A DNA stretch of 64,000 bases, from assembly GCA_039707655.1 (NCBI GenBank), contig CM077667.1:156282642-156346641 (forward strand), given 5' to 3'. Position 1 is the first letter of the stretch. Each line of letters starts with the position of its first letter. Below the pieces are notes generated by a model that did not search any database, was not told the DNA's origin, and was given only the letters and a program-made list of their open reading frames with translations. Shown piece after piece: positions 1-11,361 of the stretch. The position numbers were made by a program, and so were the translations under genes. The stretch is from Elymus sibiricus. Taxonomy: Eukaryota > Streptophyta > Magnoliopsida > Poales > Poaceae.

Positions 1-554
1 GGCTATGCCCACACAACGTGGAAGCCCCATGCTCCGCGCTGGTGGATAAACAACTGAGGGCGCCCTAGCGGTTGCATCCAACCTCAGGATGGCCCCTCGC
101 GGCTCCGTCTCGCTGCATTCCCCTGGGATGCCCACGTGAGGGGTCTGCATGGGGGCTACGCTCAGGCCGGGCCTGGCGCACGCCACCTTCCCAGGTCATA
201 CTTGGTCTTCACGCGCCCCTCTCAAGCGAAAGCTGGTGAGGAAAGGTATGGGAGCCACTCGTACGTCAAGGGGGACTCTTGAGCATCGTGACTCAGGAGC
301 CTCACTGGTCATGTAGCCCCTCACCCCTTGGCACCGTCCTGGTGATCCGGACGCCCCAACGGCGGTCGAGGTATGCGCGGGATCGGGCCCTGCCGACGCA
401 GAGCGCTACAGCAAGCAGGAAGGAAACAAGGCGAAGAAGGAAATCACATAATTTAGCAGTCATTACAAGCATTAAACGTCTCTAGAAAAGCAAGCAAGTC
501 TAACGACTCCGCGAGGCACGATAAATGTTACAGGTAAAGACCCATGAAGAGGAA
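1..554. other. Spacer of element A, no gene seen
   Basis: This GC-rich stretch lies between the unseen pol region of element A and the end of its antisense gene. I see no pol motif, no structured repeat and no convincing reading frame. A 68-codon frame at 279-485 has no recognisable content. Confidence 0.6.
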
Positions 555-1953
555 CTAGGAGGAGCTGGCACCACCGCTCGCCCCGACCACAGGAAGCCCG
601 TCGTCAACATCGCTGCCATTGTCATCATCATCGTTGATCCTTGCAGCTTCAGGAGGTGAGGGAACGGCGACGCAGGCGAACTTCTTCATCTGCGCCCCCA
701 CGACACCCTCCACGGCCGTCGCCGTAGCGGTGCGAACCCCAGGATCAACCGGGCAGATCACAGAGCCGAAGTCAAAACCCGGCTTGCGAAGGTAGAGGTC
801 TTTGAAGATGCGTGTCGCGGCCGCGAAGAAGAGGTCGCGGCACTCATTCTCCAATACGGTCTCCACCCTGGCAACGGCACCCTCGAGAACCTCGACGAGC
901 TTTGAAGAGACCTCCGCGAAGCTGCTTTCAGGAGCCACCAGGGGTTCCGTGAATCCCCCCCCCCCGGCAGATGGACTGCTGCACCTGGCGGAGCCTGAGT
1001 TCAACGGAGGGGAGGGCGTCGAGCTCCGCAGCCTTCCTCTCCTCAGCCGCAGCAAGGGCCTTCTCCCTGGAGAAGAGCCGAGTCTTCTCCGCGGCTAATT
1101 CCTCTTTCAGCTTGTTCAGGTGCTCACGCTCCATGGCTTGGTCGGCCACCGCCTTGGACAGCGCAGAGTCACGGTCAGCAAGCTTGGCCTCACAGGTCTT
1201 GAGGTCTTCCTCCCGCTGGCGAAGCCGTTCCGCGAGCACAGTCCTTTCCTCCTAAAGAGCCTTTAGGTGGACCTCCGCCTCACCACAGCGCTTCGCATCA
1301 GACGCTGCATCGACCAGCGACGTGTCGCGGGCCGCCTTGGCTGATGCAGCTTCCTTCCGGCTCTCAGCAGCGGTGGCCTCGGCTTGGCTCCAAACCGCCA
1401 CGGCAGAGGCGTCGGCCTGGAGCCACCCAGAAAGGAGCCCCAAGCGCTCCTTCGCGAGGCGATCGTCGGCGCTCCCGAGGGCGTCCCGGACCTGATCCAC
1501 AGCGGCGTAGGCCCCATTCAGGGTGCCTGACTTGACCAGAAGGCCATTAGCCGGAGACGCCAGGGCCCGGCCCGGAGGTGACGCCTGCGCGGCAGCAGGA
1601 GCCGCCCCCAGGGGGGCAGAAGCATGGAGAGCAGAAGGCTCCGGAGGCTACGGTACCACAACAGACAAGGCAGGGACGGACGGTCCCATGGCCAGCCGGC
1701 CCTCAGGGGCTGGCCTCTCAGGCAGCAGTGCGGATGCACCCCCAAGGGCAGGGGCAGCCCCTCCAATGAACGTCAAGAGCTCCACGGCCGTGACAAGGAG
1801 AGTCGCCCCGTGAGCCCCCTTGCCCGCGACATCCGGCACCTCATCAGGCGTCGGCAGGACGCCAGGAACGGGTGTCGCGTCGGAAGGCACCTTCGGCTTG
1901 ACGCCCGCCTTCTTCTTCTTTGCCTTCATCATGGCGGCCCTCCTGATTGCCAA
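555..1953 (-). pseudogene. 3' exon(s) of antisense accessory gene of element A (coiled coil)
   Basis: This continues the gene that starts at 3467, after a probable short intron of about 72 bp (donor GTAACT near 2014, acceptor CAG near 1942). The first part is lysine-rich and basic (KAKKKKAGVKPK), like a nuclear localisation segment. An Ala/Glu/Arg/Lys-rich segment follows between about 1500 and 930 with heptad-like spacing (for example REEDLKTCEAKLADRDSALS), predicting a coiled coil. The tail is acidic (DDDDNGSDVDDG). The 1953-930 stretch stays in one frame but has in-frame stops at about 1648 and 1252. A run of 11 C at about 955-965 marks a frameshift into the frame that ends at 555. The gene is therefore broken downstream of its first exon. 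Its function is unknown. Confidence 0.65.
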
Positions 1954-2015
1954 GCAGAGAAGGGACCATCAGCACACAACCCACCGGCAGACGGCCAAAC
2001 ACCAAGCAGGACTAG

Positions 2016-3467
2016 TTACTCCTCGACGTCGACCCACGTCCTCTTCTTCTCCACCTCGGCGAAGGAGGGAATGCCCTCGCCCTTCTCCGGGGAGGCGCCG
2101 TCGCGTGGAGTAGCCGAGGCGCAGCCCACAAGGGTCGTGGCCAGAGAGGCCATACCGGCCCCAGACGTGTCCGCCTCATCCACAGGCTGCGGCTCGGGTA
2201 GGGGCGAGGCGGGCGCTCCAGACACCTTGCAGGCACGAGCTGGGCACTCCGGAGGAGGCCCCGCCTCGCGTTTCCTCAACGTCGCCCTGCCGGCGGACCG
2301 TGCGGCCCGAGGTATGGGCCCCGGCCCCCTGAGGACCCTGGCGAGACACGGAGGGCTTGCAGCAGGGGCTTCCCCGGCATCATCATCATCTTTGAAGCCG
2401 CAGAGAAGCGCACTACGCGATGGAGGGGACAGTTCCTCTAGCTCGTCATCCGCTGTCCCCTCTGAGTCTTCCCCATCCGCGGTGTCATCGGAGGACACCG
2501 CCACTGGGGAGCTAGGGCACTCGGCCGGGGAGAGCCCTAGCTCATCAAAGGTGGGCAACGCAGCGACCAGATTAGCCTTGTCGTCGCAGCAGTACAGTGG
2601 GGCATAGGCCTCAGGAAGGTCCCCGGGGTTTCCATTGAGCAGGGTCACCATAGCCCTGTTCAGCTCCCCGGAGGGCAGGCGTGCGGACCGAAGCCTGATG
2701 TCATCACCACGGCCCTGATAGTCCCACATGGGCCTCGAGTGAGACTGGAGGGGCGCCAGGTGTTGCGCCAGGAACTCCTTCACTATCATCCCCCCGGTCA
2801 ACTTCCTGGTGCTTATGTCTCGAGAGATCCGCCCCAGGACGGGCTTGGCCCGGGGGTCGGAGAGCTTCACAGAGCTCCAAGCAGGAGTCTTCTCCGGCAG
2901 CCCCTTCGTAAGCTCCAGGCGGGGGTTGATGCACTTGAGATCCAAGAAGACCCCACGGTGCCTAAAGTTCTCCACCTTCTTCCCGGCCTTTAAGAGCATG
3001 TTCCCGCTCTGGACCGCGACAAAGGAGACGCATGCTGACCGCTGAGCGCCGTCATGAAGCCGCAAGCTGAAGAAATGGCGAAAGAGGGCCACCAAAGGCT
3101 TCACACCCACGAAGGCCTCGCAGTAAAAGGTGAAGACGGACAAGAGCAGGATGGAGTTGGGTTGGATATGGAGAGCTTGGATCCCGTAGTGCTCAAGGAT
3201 GGCAGTGAAGAACTCAGAGAAAGGCGGAACGAGCCCAGAGAAGATGCTGTGGAGGAAGAAAGGGTAGGCCAACTTGGCCAGGCTGCACTGCTCCGCGGAG
3301 CTGCACCATATCAAGGTCTGTCCCCACTCGTTGGTACCATCCGCCGTCGATGGAAGCACCGGGGCGAGGTCCCCGTCCATGGCTATGGTGGACTCTGAGA
3401 GCGCCGGCAAGATGGAAGCAGAGGCCGAACCCTGAGCCTCAGGTTTTGACTTACTGGCAGGAGCCAT
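2016..3467 (-). CDS. Antisense accessory protein of element A, Transposase_28-type domain
   Basis: This is an uninterrupted 483-residue frame read against the direction of its element. Residues about 65-135 (AYPFFLHSIFSGLVPPFSEF, then HIQPNSILLLSVFTFYCEAF and a LFRHFF segment) match the plant family called 'putative gypsy type transposon' (Pfam Transposase_28), found as an extra gene in many grass Gypsy elements. The C-terminal half is low-complexity and acidic (SSDDTADGEDSEGTADDELE). The likely start is the Met at 3467. The frame ends at 2016 just after a plausible splice donor, so this is probably the first exon of a longer protein continuing to 555. It is the best preserved copy of this gene type in the window. 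No biochemical role is established. Confidence 0.75.
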   Translation of the reverse strand: MAPASKSKPEAQGSASASILPALSESTIAMDGDLAPVLPSTADGTNEWGQTLIWCSSAEQCSLAKLAYPFFLHSIFSGLVPPFSEFFTAILEHYGIQALHIQPNSILLLSVFTFYCEAFVGVKPLVALFRHFFSLRLHDGAQRSACVSFVAVQSGNMLLKAGKKVENFRHRGVFLDLKCINPRLELTKGLPEKTPAWSSVKLSDPRAKPVLGRISRDISTRKLTGGMIVKEFLAQHLAPLQSHSRPMWDYQGRGDDIRLRSARLPSGELNRAMVTLLNGNPGDLPEAYAPLYCCDDKANLVAALPTFDELGLSPAECPSSPVAVSSDDTADGEDSEGTADDELEELSPPSRSALLCGFKDDDDAGEAPAASPPCLARVLRGPGPIPRAARSAGRATLRKREAGPPPECPARACKVSGAPASPLPEPQPVDEADTSGAGMASLATTLVGCASATPRDGASPEKGEGIPSFAEVEKKRTWVDVEE

Positions 3468-3771
3468 CGAGAAGTCCTTGAGTATGAGAAAGCAAGAAGG
3501 AGGACGGTGCGGTGCTGTGATCTGGAGAGGTCCTCACCAAGGATGGAGATCTGGGCGAAGGAGCAAGAGTACAGGGAAGGAAAGCAATAATGGCTCGACA
3601 CCGGACGTCAGGCTTTTGTCGGTTTGGGCAGTTGCAGAGGAGACACGGGAGTGGAGACGTCCGCATCTAACCACACAACGCGCGCCAGGCCTGGCCCACA
3701 GGCGATAAGGGCCCGCGGCGCTTCGGGCCATCTTCTGCGGCTTTGCCCCAAAGCCAACTCGAGCGTGCCTT

Positions 3772-3786
3772 GGGCCCGGGGGCTAC
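3772..3786 (+). other. Polypurine tract of element A
   Basis: GGGCCCGGGGGCTAC directly precedes the TGTCGG start of the LTR at 3787. A G-rich stretch at this position is the primer for plus-strand DNA synthesis and fixes the element's orientation as +. Confidence 0.7.
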
Positions 3787-4651
3787 TGTCGGCGTCCTGG
3801 GAACGGGGGTACCCAGACTTGCCTGCCTGCGGCCCAGGATGTGGCCCGCTTCGACGGTCCGTACGACCCGGCGTGGCTTCACTCAGGACAAGGCCCTCGT
3901 GAGAGTCCCACCCTCACGAGGAGGACAACGCCAAAGCTCCCGGGAGGAGGAGGCCTCCCCAGGACCCCTCCTCAGTGGCGGAGATCTCTATGCAATGCTC
4001 GGCCTCGGGAGGTCAAGGATGACGCAAGCTGGGCCAGGCGGGCACCAGCGCACGCAGAGGAGACAGTTTCCTCTTTAGTGCAAAGGAGGCAAGGACGTAC
4101 GCGGGTTCCCGAGGCATCCCACCAAAGTTTTCCATTCCGGTGCAACAAGACCGAACCTGCGGGCTCAGCAAGACAAATGTCACCAGTGAGCCCACCACCG
4201 CGTCACCGCCAGCTACTTTACAGGCGAAGACCACCTTTCGTCAGGATAAGATGTACCTCCTATCCCCCTTCAATTTGGCCGTTGTGGGATCCCTTCCCGC
4301 CATTGCGATAAGGGAAGAGGACCCGGGTCGCTATAAATAGAGGTTAGGCTGCTCGGTAGAGGAGAGAGATCCAACACCACCCGAGGACCCTCGCGAGGTT
4401 GCTCTCGACTGTACTAGTTCATCCACAAACCTCCTCGTGAGGCAATCCACAAAAAGCAGGAGTAGGGTTTTACGCTTTGCAGTGGCCCGAACCTGGGTAA
4501 ATCCTCGTGTGCTATTCTTCTTCCTCTCGATCACGTGGATTCATTGGGCTTGACTGTCGAGCTGTGAGCTTGAGGGCGAAGCTGGTGGGGATCTTCGCAC
4601 ATGCCCCTGTGTTCGAACCTCTTCGGGTTTTGCGGAGCCCGAAATCCGACA
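3787..4651 (+). repeat. 3' LTR of element A
   Basis: This LTR starts TGTCGGCGTCC and ends AAATCCGACA, giving the short inverted ends TGTCGG/CCGACA. It contains the TATA box CTATAAATAG at 4331-4340. The segment around 4455-4500 (GGAGTAGGGTTTTACGC onwards) is nearly identical to 33430-33475 in the LTR of element B, so A and B are related families. The right boundary is supported because integrase coding sequence begins at once. Confidence 0.85.
4331..4340 (+). promoter_or_regulatory. TATA box in LTR of element A
   Basis: CTATAAATAG lies about 545 bp into the LTR in the element's sense direction and is followed by a plausible transcript start region. It is the expected LTR promoter. Confidence 0.6.
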
Positions 4652-5610
4652 AAGATGCAACTGATTTGGTCACCAAGTGTGAAGCCTGCCAGTTCCATTC
4701 CAAGAACATCCATCAACCAGCGCAAGCTCTCCAGACGATCCCTTTGTCCTGGCCCTTCTCGGTCTAGGGGCTCGATATTTTGGGCCCCTTCCCCCGCGCT
4801 GTTGGGGGCTTTGAGTTCTTGTTCGTAGCAATTGACAAGTTCACAAAGTGGCCTGAGGTAGAGCCGGTGAGGAAGGTGACCGCGCAGTCAGCTATCAAGT
4901 TCATGAAAGGACTGGTATGCCATTTTGGAGTACCCAACAGAGTGATCACCGACAACGGCACCTAGTTCACCAGCCGCGCCTTCATGCAATACATACAAAG
5001 CCTTGGAAGCAAGGTCTCCTTCACCTCTGTTGACCATCCAAGAAGCAACGGGCAAGTCAAGAGGATGAATGCTGAAGTGCTATGAGGTCTCAAGACAAGG
5101 ACTTTCAATAGACTGCGGAGAAGCGGCAAGCGCTGGATAGATGAGCTGCGGGTGGTTCTTTGGTCCCTCAGAACGACACCCAATTGAGCTACCGGCCAAA
5201 CACCCTTCTCCTTAGTGTATGGAGCGGAAGCAGTACTCCCCACAGAACTCGTATACGGGTCACCTCGAGTACATGCCTGCGATGAAGTAGAGCAAAAGCA
5301 GCTACGGCATGACGATGCCATGCTCATCGAGGAAGATCGTCTCCGGGACGCCGTGCGTGCTGCACGCTACCAGCAAGCCCTACGCCGCTATCATAATCGC
5401 AGGGTCCACGCCCGGAGCCTTGAGGAAGGTGACCTTGTCCTTAGGCGCGTTCAGTCCGCCAAGGGTACCACCAAGTTGACGCCGAAGTGGGAAGGCCCTT
5501 ACTGGCTACCACGAGTCACCAGACCTGGTGCAGTCCGTCTGGAGACCGAAGATGGCACCAAGGTGCTTAAGTCATGGAATATTGAGCATCTTTGTAAGTT
5601 CTACCCGTGA
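4652..5610 (+). pseudogene. Integrase (pol C-terminus) of element B, broken
   Basis: The translation shows the second half of the zinc-finger motif (CEACQ), then the DDE core: GLDILGPFP, VITDNGT and SNGQVKRMN, followed by the plant Gypsy C-terminal module (VYGAEAVLPTELV, then KLTPKWEGPYWL). The last coding residues are WNIEHLCKFYP before the stop at 5608-5610. There are in-frame stops at about 4768, 4963, 5083 and 5185. The third catalytic residue, normally Glu in SNGQVER, reads Lys. The N-terminus is missing because element A inserted here. The last 130 codons (5215-5610) are open. The gene cannot encode an active integrase. Confidence 0.85.
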
Positions 5611-5691
5611 GGCGCGGCTTCCGAGCTCAGCCCCCGGCAACGACCTTTTGTACAAGCTTTGCTGAAGCTGCATGTAACCCTTTGTACAAAG

Positions 5692-5696
5692 CCAGG
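5692..5696. repeat. Target site duplication of element C, left copy (CCAGG)
   Basis: CCAGG abuts the TGTC start of the left LTR at 5697 and is repeated exactly at 16093-16097 after the right LTR. Confidence 0.9.
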
Positions 5697-6166
5697 TGTC
5701 GGTGTCAAAACCGGCGGATCTCGGGTAGGGGGTCCCGAACTGTGATACTTGGATCGACGGTAACAAGAGACGAAGGGGACAAGGTTTTACCCAGGTTTGG
5801 GCCCTCCTATGGAGGTAATACCCTACGTCCTGCTTGATTATATTGATTGTATGGGGATTACAGAGTTGATCTACCTCGAGATCAAGTAACTAAACCCTAG
5901 ATGAGCTCTGTTGGCCTACAACCTAAAACCCTCCGCCTTATATAGACGCCGGGGGCCCCTAGGGTTTACACATGGTCAGTTACACGTCGAAGGGATAAAC
6001 ATGCCTATTCACTACTTTAAACGGGGAGGACACGCCATGCTTCTAGAAACTTCCGTCCTGGAGTCTGGGCCTCCAATCAATCCAGTGTCCGGCAATCGGT
6101 CCATATAGTCCGGCCCATATTAGATAGGTCGACCTCCCGAGGACCCCTTAGTCCAGGACTCCCTCA
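5697..6166 (-). repeat. 3' LTR of element C
   Basis: The LTR runs from TGTCGGTGTC to GACTCCCTCA on the plus strand and is 470 bp long. It pairs with 15623-16092. It is the 3' LTR because the genes read leftward. The minus-strand TATA box CTATATAAGG lies at 5945-5936. Confidence 0.95.
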
Positions 6167-6187
6167 GTAGCCCCTGGACTAGCCTCC
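6167..6187 (-). other. Polypurine-tract region of element C
   Basis: On the minus strand the bases before the LTR read CCAGGGGCTAC, resembling the GGGGGCTAC tracts next to the LTRs of elements A and B. It is shorter and less purine-rich than usual. Confidence 0.5.
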
Positions 6188-6501
6188 AACGCCGAGGTAT
6201 ATCCGGATAGTCTTGTACAGCGAAATCTTCGGCTTGCGAGGTGAGTCCCTCCATCCCTTCTTGTACGGCAACCGTCCTGTAATCGGCGAAATCCCAAACG
6301 TCGCGGGATTGCCAGGTCCATTGTAATAATGTTTCTCGAACCTCGCACGTTGTGGGGAGACGAGCGGTTTAGCAGCTTTTTACAATGCTACCCCTCCGAG
6401 AAAGGAGGCACCATCCATTTAAACAAACTGAATCATGATCCAAACCACATCTTCCTTTTCCCCCTTAGACGAAACCTTCAGCGAAAAGACCTCCACCAAA
6501 A

Positions 6502-9269
6502 ATGGAGAGCGCCCCCAGTTCTTCCTCGAATCCTTACGGATCCCGCCCGGGGGATTGGGCAAGCTGCTCCGTGTCGCTCCTTCGACTTCGCGACCTCGAG
6601 ACCCAGGGGTACCTCCCCTCCTCGGATCTGATGGCCGTCCGTGCCGGCTTGACTTCATTCAACGGCGAGGCCTTTGCAGAGAACTTCCCCCGCCCACGAA
6701 AGGGGGAGCACGTATGATTTGTGCCGTTCCTCCTGCGAGGCCTCGGATTTCCCATCCACCCATTCCTGAGAGGGTTTCTGGTGTTCTTCGGGATCCAGCT
6801 CCAACACCTCACCCCAGGGTCTATCCTGCACATCTCGGGCTTTGTGGCCCTCTGCGAGATGTTCCTGGGGTGCGAGGCACATTTCGAACTATGGAGGAAG
6901 TACTTCTGCCTTGTTCCCCGTATAGGGATGAGACAATTTTCGAGGTTGGCAGAGCCGAAGTGTGCCGCATAGCGGGGACGGGGTACCCCGTGGGAACGCC
7001 AAAGGAATCCGAAATGTGGACTTCGGAATGGTTTTATATTGAAGACGTCCCTCTATTCGATCCAACTCGGAGGGGTCTGCCCGAATACTCCGATACCCCT
7101 TTGAAGAAAAGGTACAACTGGCGCCCGAAGAGCCTGCCCAAAGAGGATAGTGCCGAGGTACAGCACCTAGCAACCCGCGTGAGGCTATTAGCCCATCACA
7201 AGCTGACCATGATAGACTTCATGGCCGCCGCCCTTACTCGGTGCGTCCAGCCTCTTCAACAGAGGGTACATCCTTTGTGGCGCTACAACGGGACAAGCGA
7301 CACTACTCGCTCCCGAAGACTAGGTCCTGCCGACCAAGCAGCATTAGCCGCCGCACTTGCCGACCTATTCAAAGGGGAGCAAGAAGACTTTATTCGGCGG
7401 TCATCAAAGGAGGGATATTCAAGCCATAATCCCATCGAATGGGTGAGCCTTTCTACCCTCTGTAACCACAGTTCGGTTTCTCAATATGTCCCTTTTTGAC
7501 CGAAGCCTTTAAATTTATGTGAACAAGAATGGAGGGGCTTTATCGAGATAGTCAACTGTCCGGCTCCTCAGCCCGAAGACTATTCCCGTGATGACGATCC
7601 AGGCTACCATGAAGACCCAGATCTGTCAATCGAGTTCGAAGACGGGGTTTTCTACCAGGAAGGCCTTGACGGCTCCAAGGTGGCCATCATAGCCGATTAC
7701 CCTGGGTCCTTTCCTTCTCCTGCAACAAGCAAGAAGAAGAAGAAATCTTCTCGCAAGAGGCAAGTATCTTCCACTGACCCCCATGCACCGGCTCCTACAA
7801 CCAAGCGCCGAAGATCCACGCGACTTACATCGGCAATGGCGGCAATGCCTGGACCGGAAAGCAACATGGCCCCTATAAACGAGCCGGTCGTGGGGGCGAG
7901 TCCGCCCATGAGTTTGTCCCAGAGGTATTTTACCCGACCATTTGATTTAATATTATGACTGATAGAGTCTCACAAGAGACTTCTTTGACGAAATATTCAG
8001 ACAAAGGGCTCGGCCGTCATTCTCCGAGGACGTCGCCAGGACGTCCGGCGATGTTCAAAATTCTAGGCCTCCTGCCCCTGCCGAACCTGCTACAGGAGCT
8101 CCCCCCGTTAATCCCACCTCAGCTGATTCTGGTGACGCCATATCCGTCACCAAGTCCGAGGTCGGCAGCGCTATGCATCATCGGCGGCGGCGAGAAGCCT
8201 TGCGTCACCCGGCCTTTTCCGAACAAGAGTTCGGTGCTCTGCGCACGGCAAATGCATACCTCGGGGCTGCCCGAACTGGGTTCGGGGAGGCCATAAAATT
8301 GATATCATCCAGCTTACAGGAGAGTTGTTGGTTATTAAAGTCCGAACACTCGTGTAAACCCAGTAGCCCCCGAGCCTTAAATTGGTCGGCACGACCGAAT
8401 TAAGGATCCCTTTCTGCTAATGCAGGCTTCTAAGCAACAGTGCGAGCAACTGGCCAAGGAACTTGAAGCCAGCCGAACACAGGTCAAATCTGTGAAGGCC
8501 GAGTTGGAGCAAGTGAAGAGCTTTACTCGGGAGGCAGACGGTGAGTATGTTTATTCAGCTAATCTATAACATATTCCCATGCTTACGCGAGGATACTATG
8601 TAGCAGCTGAATCTATAGGGCAATTACAAAGAGATTTGGATGTAGCCCGAGAATCTCAGCGATATGTCGAGTCCCAGCAGGAGGCTGGAAGTCGTGTTAT
8701 GCAGCGACACATTGAAGAAAAGAACCGCCTCAAGGAGGAGAACAAACAGCAGGCCAATGAAATTGAAAGCTTAATGGCTCAATTGGCCCAGGCCCAAGGA
8801 GAGAACCAAAATTTATAGAGGGGCATGTTCGGTGAGTATGATTCTGACATCAGAAGGTATTTTTTCTTTATGGATGTAGCATAACATGCATGCCATAACT
8901 CATGTATAGGTCTCCTGACCGGACGATCGGATCCTACCAGGGAAGCCTTTTAAAAGAACTGTTCGCCCTTCATGAGCGGGCTCGGAAGGCCATGAAGAGC
9001 ATGGTAAAAGCACTTTGGCCTGCTGAGCAGCCTCCGGAGGGGATGACCGAGCTAATCGATCGTTTCAAGGGAGCTCGAACTAGGTTCGAGCTGTGGAAGA
9101 CATCGGCTTGCCGAGAGGGAGCGTGAGAGGCGTGGGCGATGATCAAGACCCGATATACCGGACTTGACCCTGAGCGTATGGCTTAGGTTGGGCCCGTAGG
9201 GTCAGATGGACAAGAAGTGCCGCTCCACCTGGTATACAATCAGGTGATGCCTGCCGCCCGTCTTTCATA
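6502..9269 (+). pseudogene. Antisense accessory gene of element C (Transposase_28-type plus coiled coil)
   Basis: The gene reads opposite to gag-pol. A start at 6502 gives MESAPSSSSNPYGSRPGDWA. The Transposase_28-like core at about 6720-6920 contains PFLLRGLGFPIHPFLRGF and ILHISGFVALCEMFLGCE. A stop at about 6715 and a frameshift near 6900 move the frame to one that is open to 7499. A probable intron starts with GTGAGCC at about 7442, and the sequence resumes near 7528 with an acidic then lysine-rich stretch (SKKKKKSSRKR) at about 7525-7955. Coiled-coil segments follow at about 8421-8570 and 8605-8815 (EEKNRLKEENKQQANEIESL), and a last helical piece at 8911-9126. Multiple stops and frame changes make it a pseudogene, but its plan matches the antisense genes of elements A and E. 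Confidence 0.7.
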
Positions 9270-10152
9270 AGAAGATTGCTCCCTCGACACAATAATCGAT
9301 AATCAAAGAATTGCTCCGCTGTGTTGTAAACTTTGTCTTAACCGGCCATCGGCTTTGACCTCCCATGCTAATAGCTTGGGAGTGTTCCGCAGAAATTATC
9401 ACCCTACGGGGACGAATTATGTTCGGGGAACCAGGCAATCCAGCCATGTGGTGCGAACCGACAGAAAGCACGCAGGGAGATATGTTATATTACTGCTTAG
9501 CGTAAGAAACATCTTCTGAAGAAAATAGTACCTCTATCGATACCTTTCGTCAGGTTGCTACATAAATCGTAGGCAGGAGCCCGTATACTGTTAGTATACG
9601 GCTAAGGGCTATTGTAAGAAGACAAACCCGAGTAATGGTCATGACGACCATAGTGTTATAAATTGATTCCGTCGTGGCCGATCAATTGTCTACTGAAGAT
9701 AGCTAGCTTTTGGCTTCACCCGTCTGAGGCACGTATCCGGATGACCCGGTCGTAACAATCGCAGAGGTGCTCCCTTTACCATCTAGCCGAACAATCGGGA
9801 ACGTAGAGGGTAACCACAGGAGCAAGGCAACCCAGCTTGGCAAAGTCTTAGTTCGAATTGATGCATATGATGGCTTAAAAATGACAAGGAAAACATGCAC
9901 ACACAATGAATGTGAATAAGTGCTGAGAATATAAAAACATTGGCTTCGAAAAAGAAGCCCCCAGGTCCTGTGTTCGGTTTTAACACTTAAGGGTGTAGGC
10001 CGAAAAATCTTATGACAAGATCGGTTGAGCCGAACATAGGGTTGGGAGGAAAAAGGTTCAAACCTGCCAAAAATCAAGGTGGAAGGGAAAGTAGGAAATA
10101 AAGAAAAAAAACGAAGAAGGAAATATAGGGTAAAGAGTGCGATGACACCGGT
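9270..10152. other. Spacer between antisense gene and pol of element C
   Basis: The two genes of element C converge on this stretch. I see no recognised domain. A short hairpin (CCGTATAC, 5-base loop, GTATACGG) lies at about 9582-9602. A 124-codon minus-strand frame at 9703-10077 has no recognisable motif and is probably fortuitous. Confidence 0.55.
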
Positions 10153-11361
10153 TTATCCGTAGAAGCGCCGAAGACGAGCTGCGTTCCATGGGTTGGGTTC
10201 AAGGCGGTGATCCGACGGGTCCCGAAGACGATAAGCCCCTCCAGTGAGTACTTTGTCGATTATGAAGGGGCCTTCCCAATTGGGCTTGAGTTTGTGTTTC
10301 TACTTCTCCGGGAGTCGTAGGACTAATTCACCCATGTTGTATGCTTGTGCCCTCACCTCCCTGCTCTGGTAACGCCGGGCCTGCTGCTGATAAAAAGTAG
10401 AACGGGCCCGAGCTATGTCACGCTCTTCTTCCAAGGCGTCCAAGTCGTCCTGCCGATCTAACTCGGCCTCTCTTTCCTCATACATGCGTACTCTTGGCGC
10501 ATCGTGAATGATATCACAAGGAAGGACCGCTTCGGCCCCATAGACCATAAAGAACGGTGTGTATCCCGTAGATCTATTCGGGGTGGTGCGCAAGCCCCAT
10601 AGAACGGAGTCGAGCTCCTCTACCCACTGACAATCGGACTCTTGCAGAGACCGGACCAAACGTGGCTTCACGCCGCTCATTATGAGGCCGTTTGCTCGTT
10701 CGACTTGTCCATTAGTCTGCAGGTGATAAACCGATGCGTAATCGAGCTTGATGCCCATCTTTGCGCACCAGTCTTTGACTTCCTGGGCAGTGAAATTGGA
10801 TCCGTTGTTAGTTATTATACTGTGCGGGACACCGTAACGGTGTATCATGCCGGATATAAAGTCGATTACTGGTCCGGATTTGGCTGATTTAACAGGTTTG
10901 GCTTCTATCCATTTGGTGAACTTCTCGACCATGACCAGTAAGTATTTATTTTTCTTGGTCCCCCCTATAAGTGGTCCGACCATGTCCAGCCCCCAGACCG
11001 CGAAGGGCCAAGTGATCGGAATAGTCCGAAGAGCTGTTGGGGGCATGTGACTTTGGTTTGCGAAAAGTTGACACCCCACGCAATATTTGACAAGTGAATG
11101 GGCGTCCGCCTGAGCTGTAGGCCAAAAGAACCCTGCTCGGAAGGCCTTGCTTACCAAGGCTCTTGCTGCGGCGTGATGACCGCCCATACCTGCATGGACT
11201 TCGGCTAATAGCTGCCGCCCTTCTTCCTCAGATATGTACCGCTGTAGTACTCCGGTGGTGCTCTTCTTATATAACTCACCTTCGTGTACCTTGAAGGCAT
11301 TGGAGCGCCGAACTATGCGCCGCGCCTCCGTCTGATCATCGGGGAGTTCTTTGCGAAGGAG
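10153..11361 (-). pseudogene. Integrase of element C, broken
   Basis: The HHCC zinc finger is visible (CVGCQ and an upstream HAGMGGHH), followed by the DDE core: GLDMVGPL, then SIITNNGSNF, then QTNGQVERANG. The C-terminal module includes MVYGAEAVLPCDI and, past a stop, KPNWEGPF. Translation ends with RLRRFYG at the natural stop at 10153-10155. The frame is the same as that of the upstream reverse transcriptase. In-frame stops at 10300 and 11362 interrupt it, with no frameshift. The second catalytic Asp of the usual TDNG motif reads Asn (TNNG), so the enzyme would be inactive even if read through. Confidence 0.9.

Larger units (their letters stand above)
1..4651 (+). mobile_element. Gypsy LTR retrotransposon A, 3' end only
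   Basis: This is the 3' part of a Gypsy-type element; its pol genes and 5' LTR lie beyond the left edge. It holds an antisense accessory gene (3467 down to 555), a polypurine tract ending at 3786 and a 3' LTR of 865 bp (3787-4651) bounded by TGTCGG and CCGACA. Immediately after the LTR the sequence becomes the integrase gene of another element, so A inserted into that integrase. The expected 5-bp target duplication would be AAGAT (4652-4656), but its partner is outside the window. The + orientation is set by the polypurine tract lying on the left of the LTR. Confidence 0.85.

Noticed and set aside
1624..2607. 327-codon plus-strand frame in element A
   Set aside because: It is the reverse shadow of the antisense gene: GC-rich, no motifs, low-complexity serine content.
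6148..6348. Short minus-strand frame overlapping the LTR of element C
   Set aside because: It starts in spacer and reads into the LTR, with no motif; it is fortuitous.
10642..10887. Plus-strand frames across the integrase of element C
   Set aside because: They are shadows of the minus-strand integrase and have no motif of their own.
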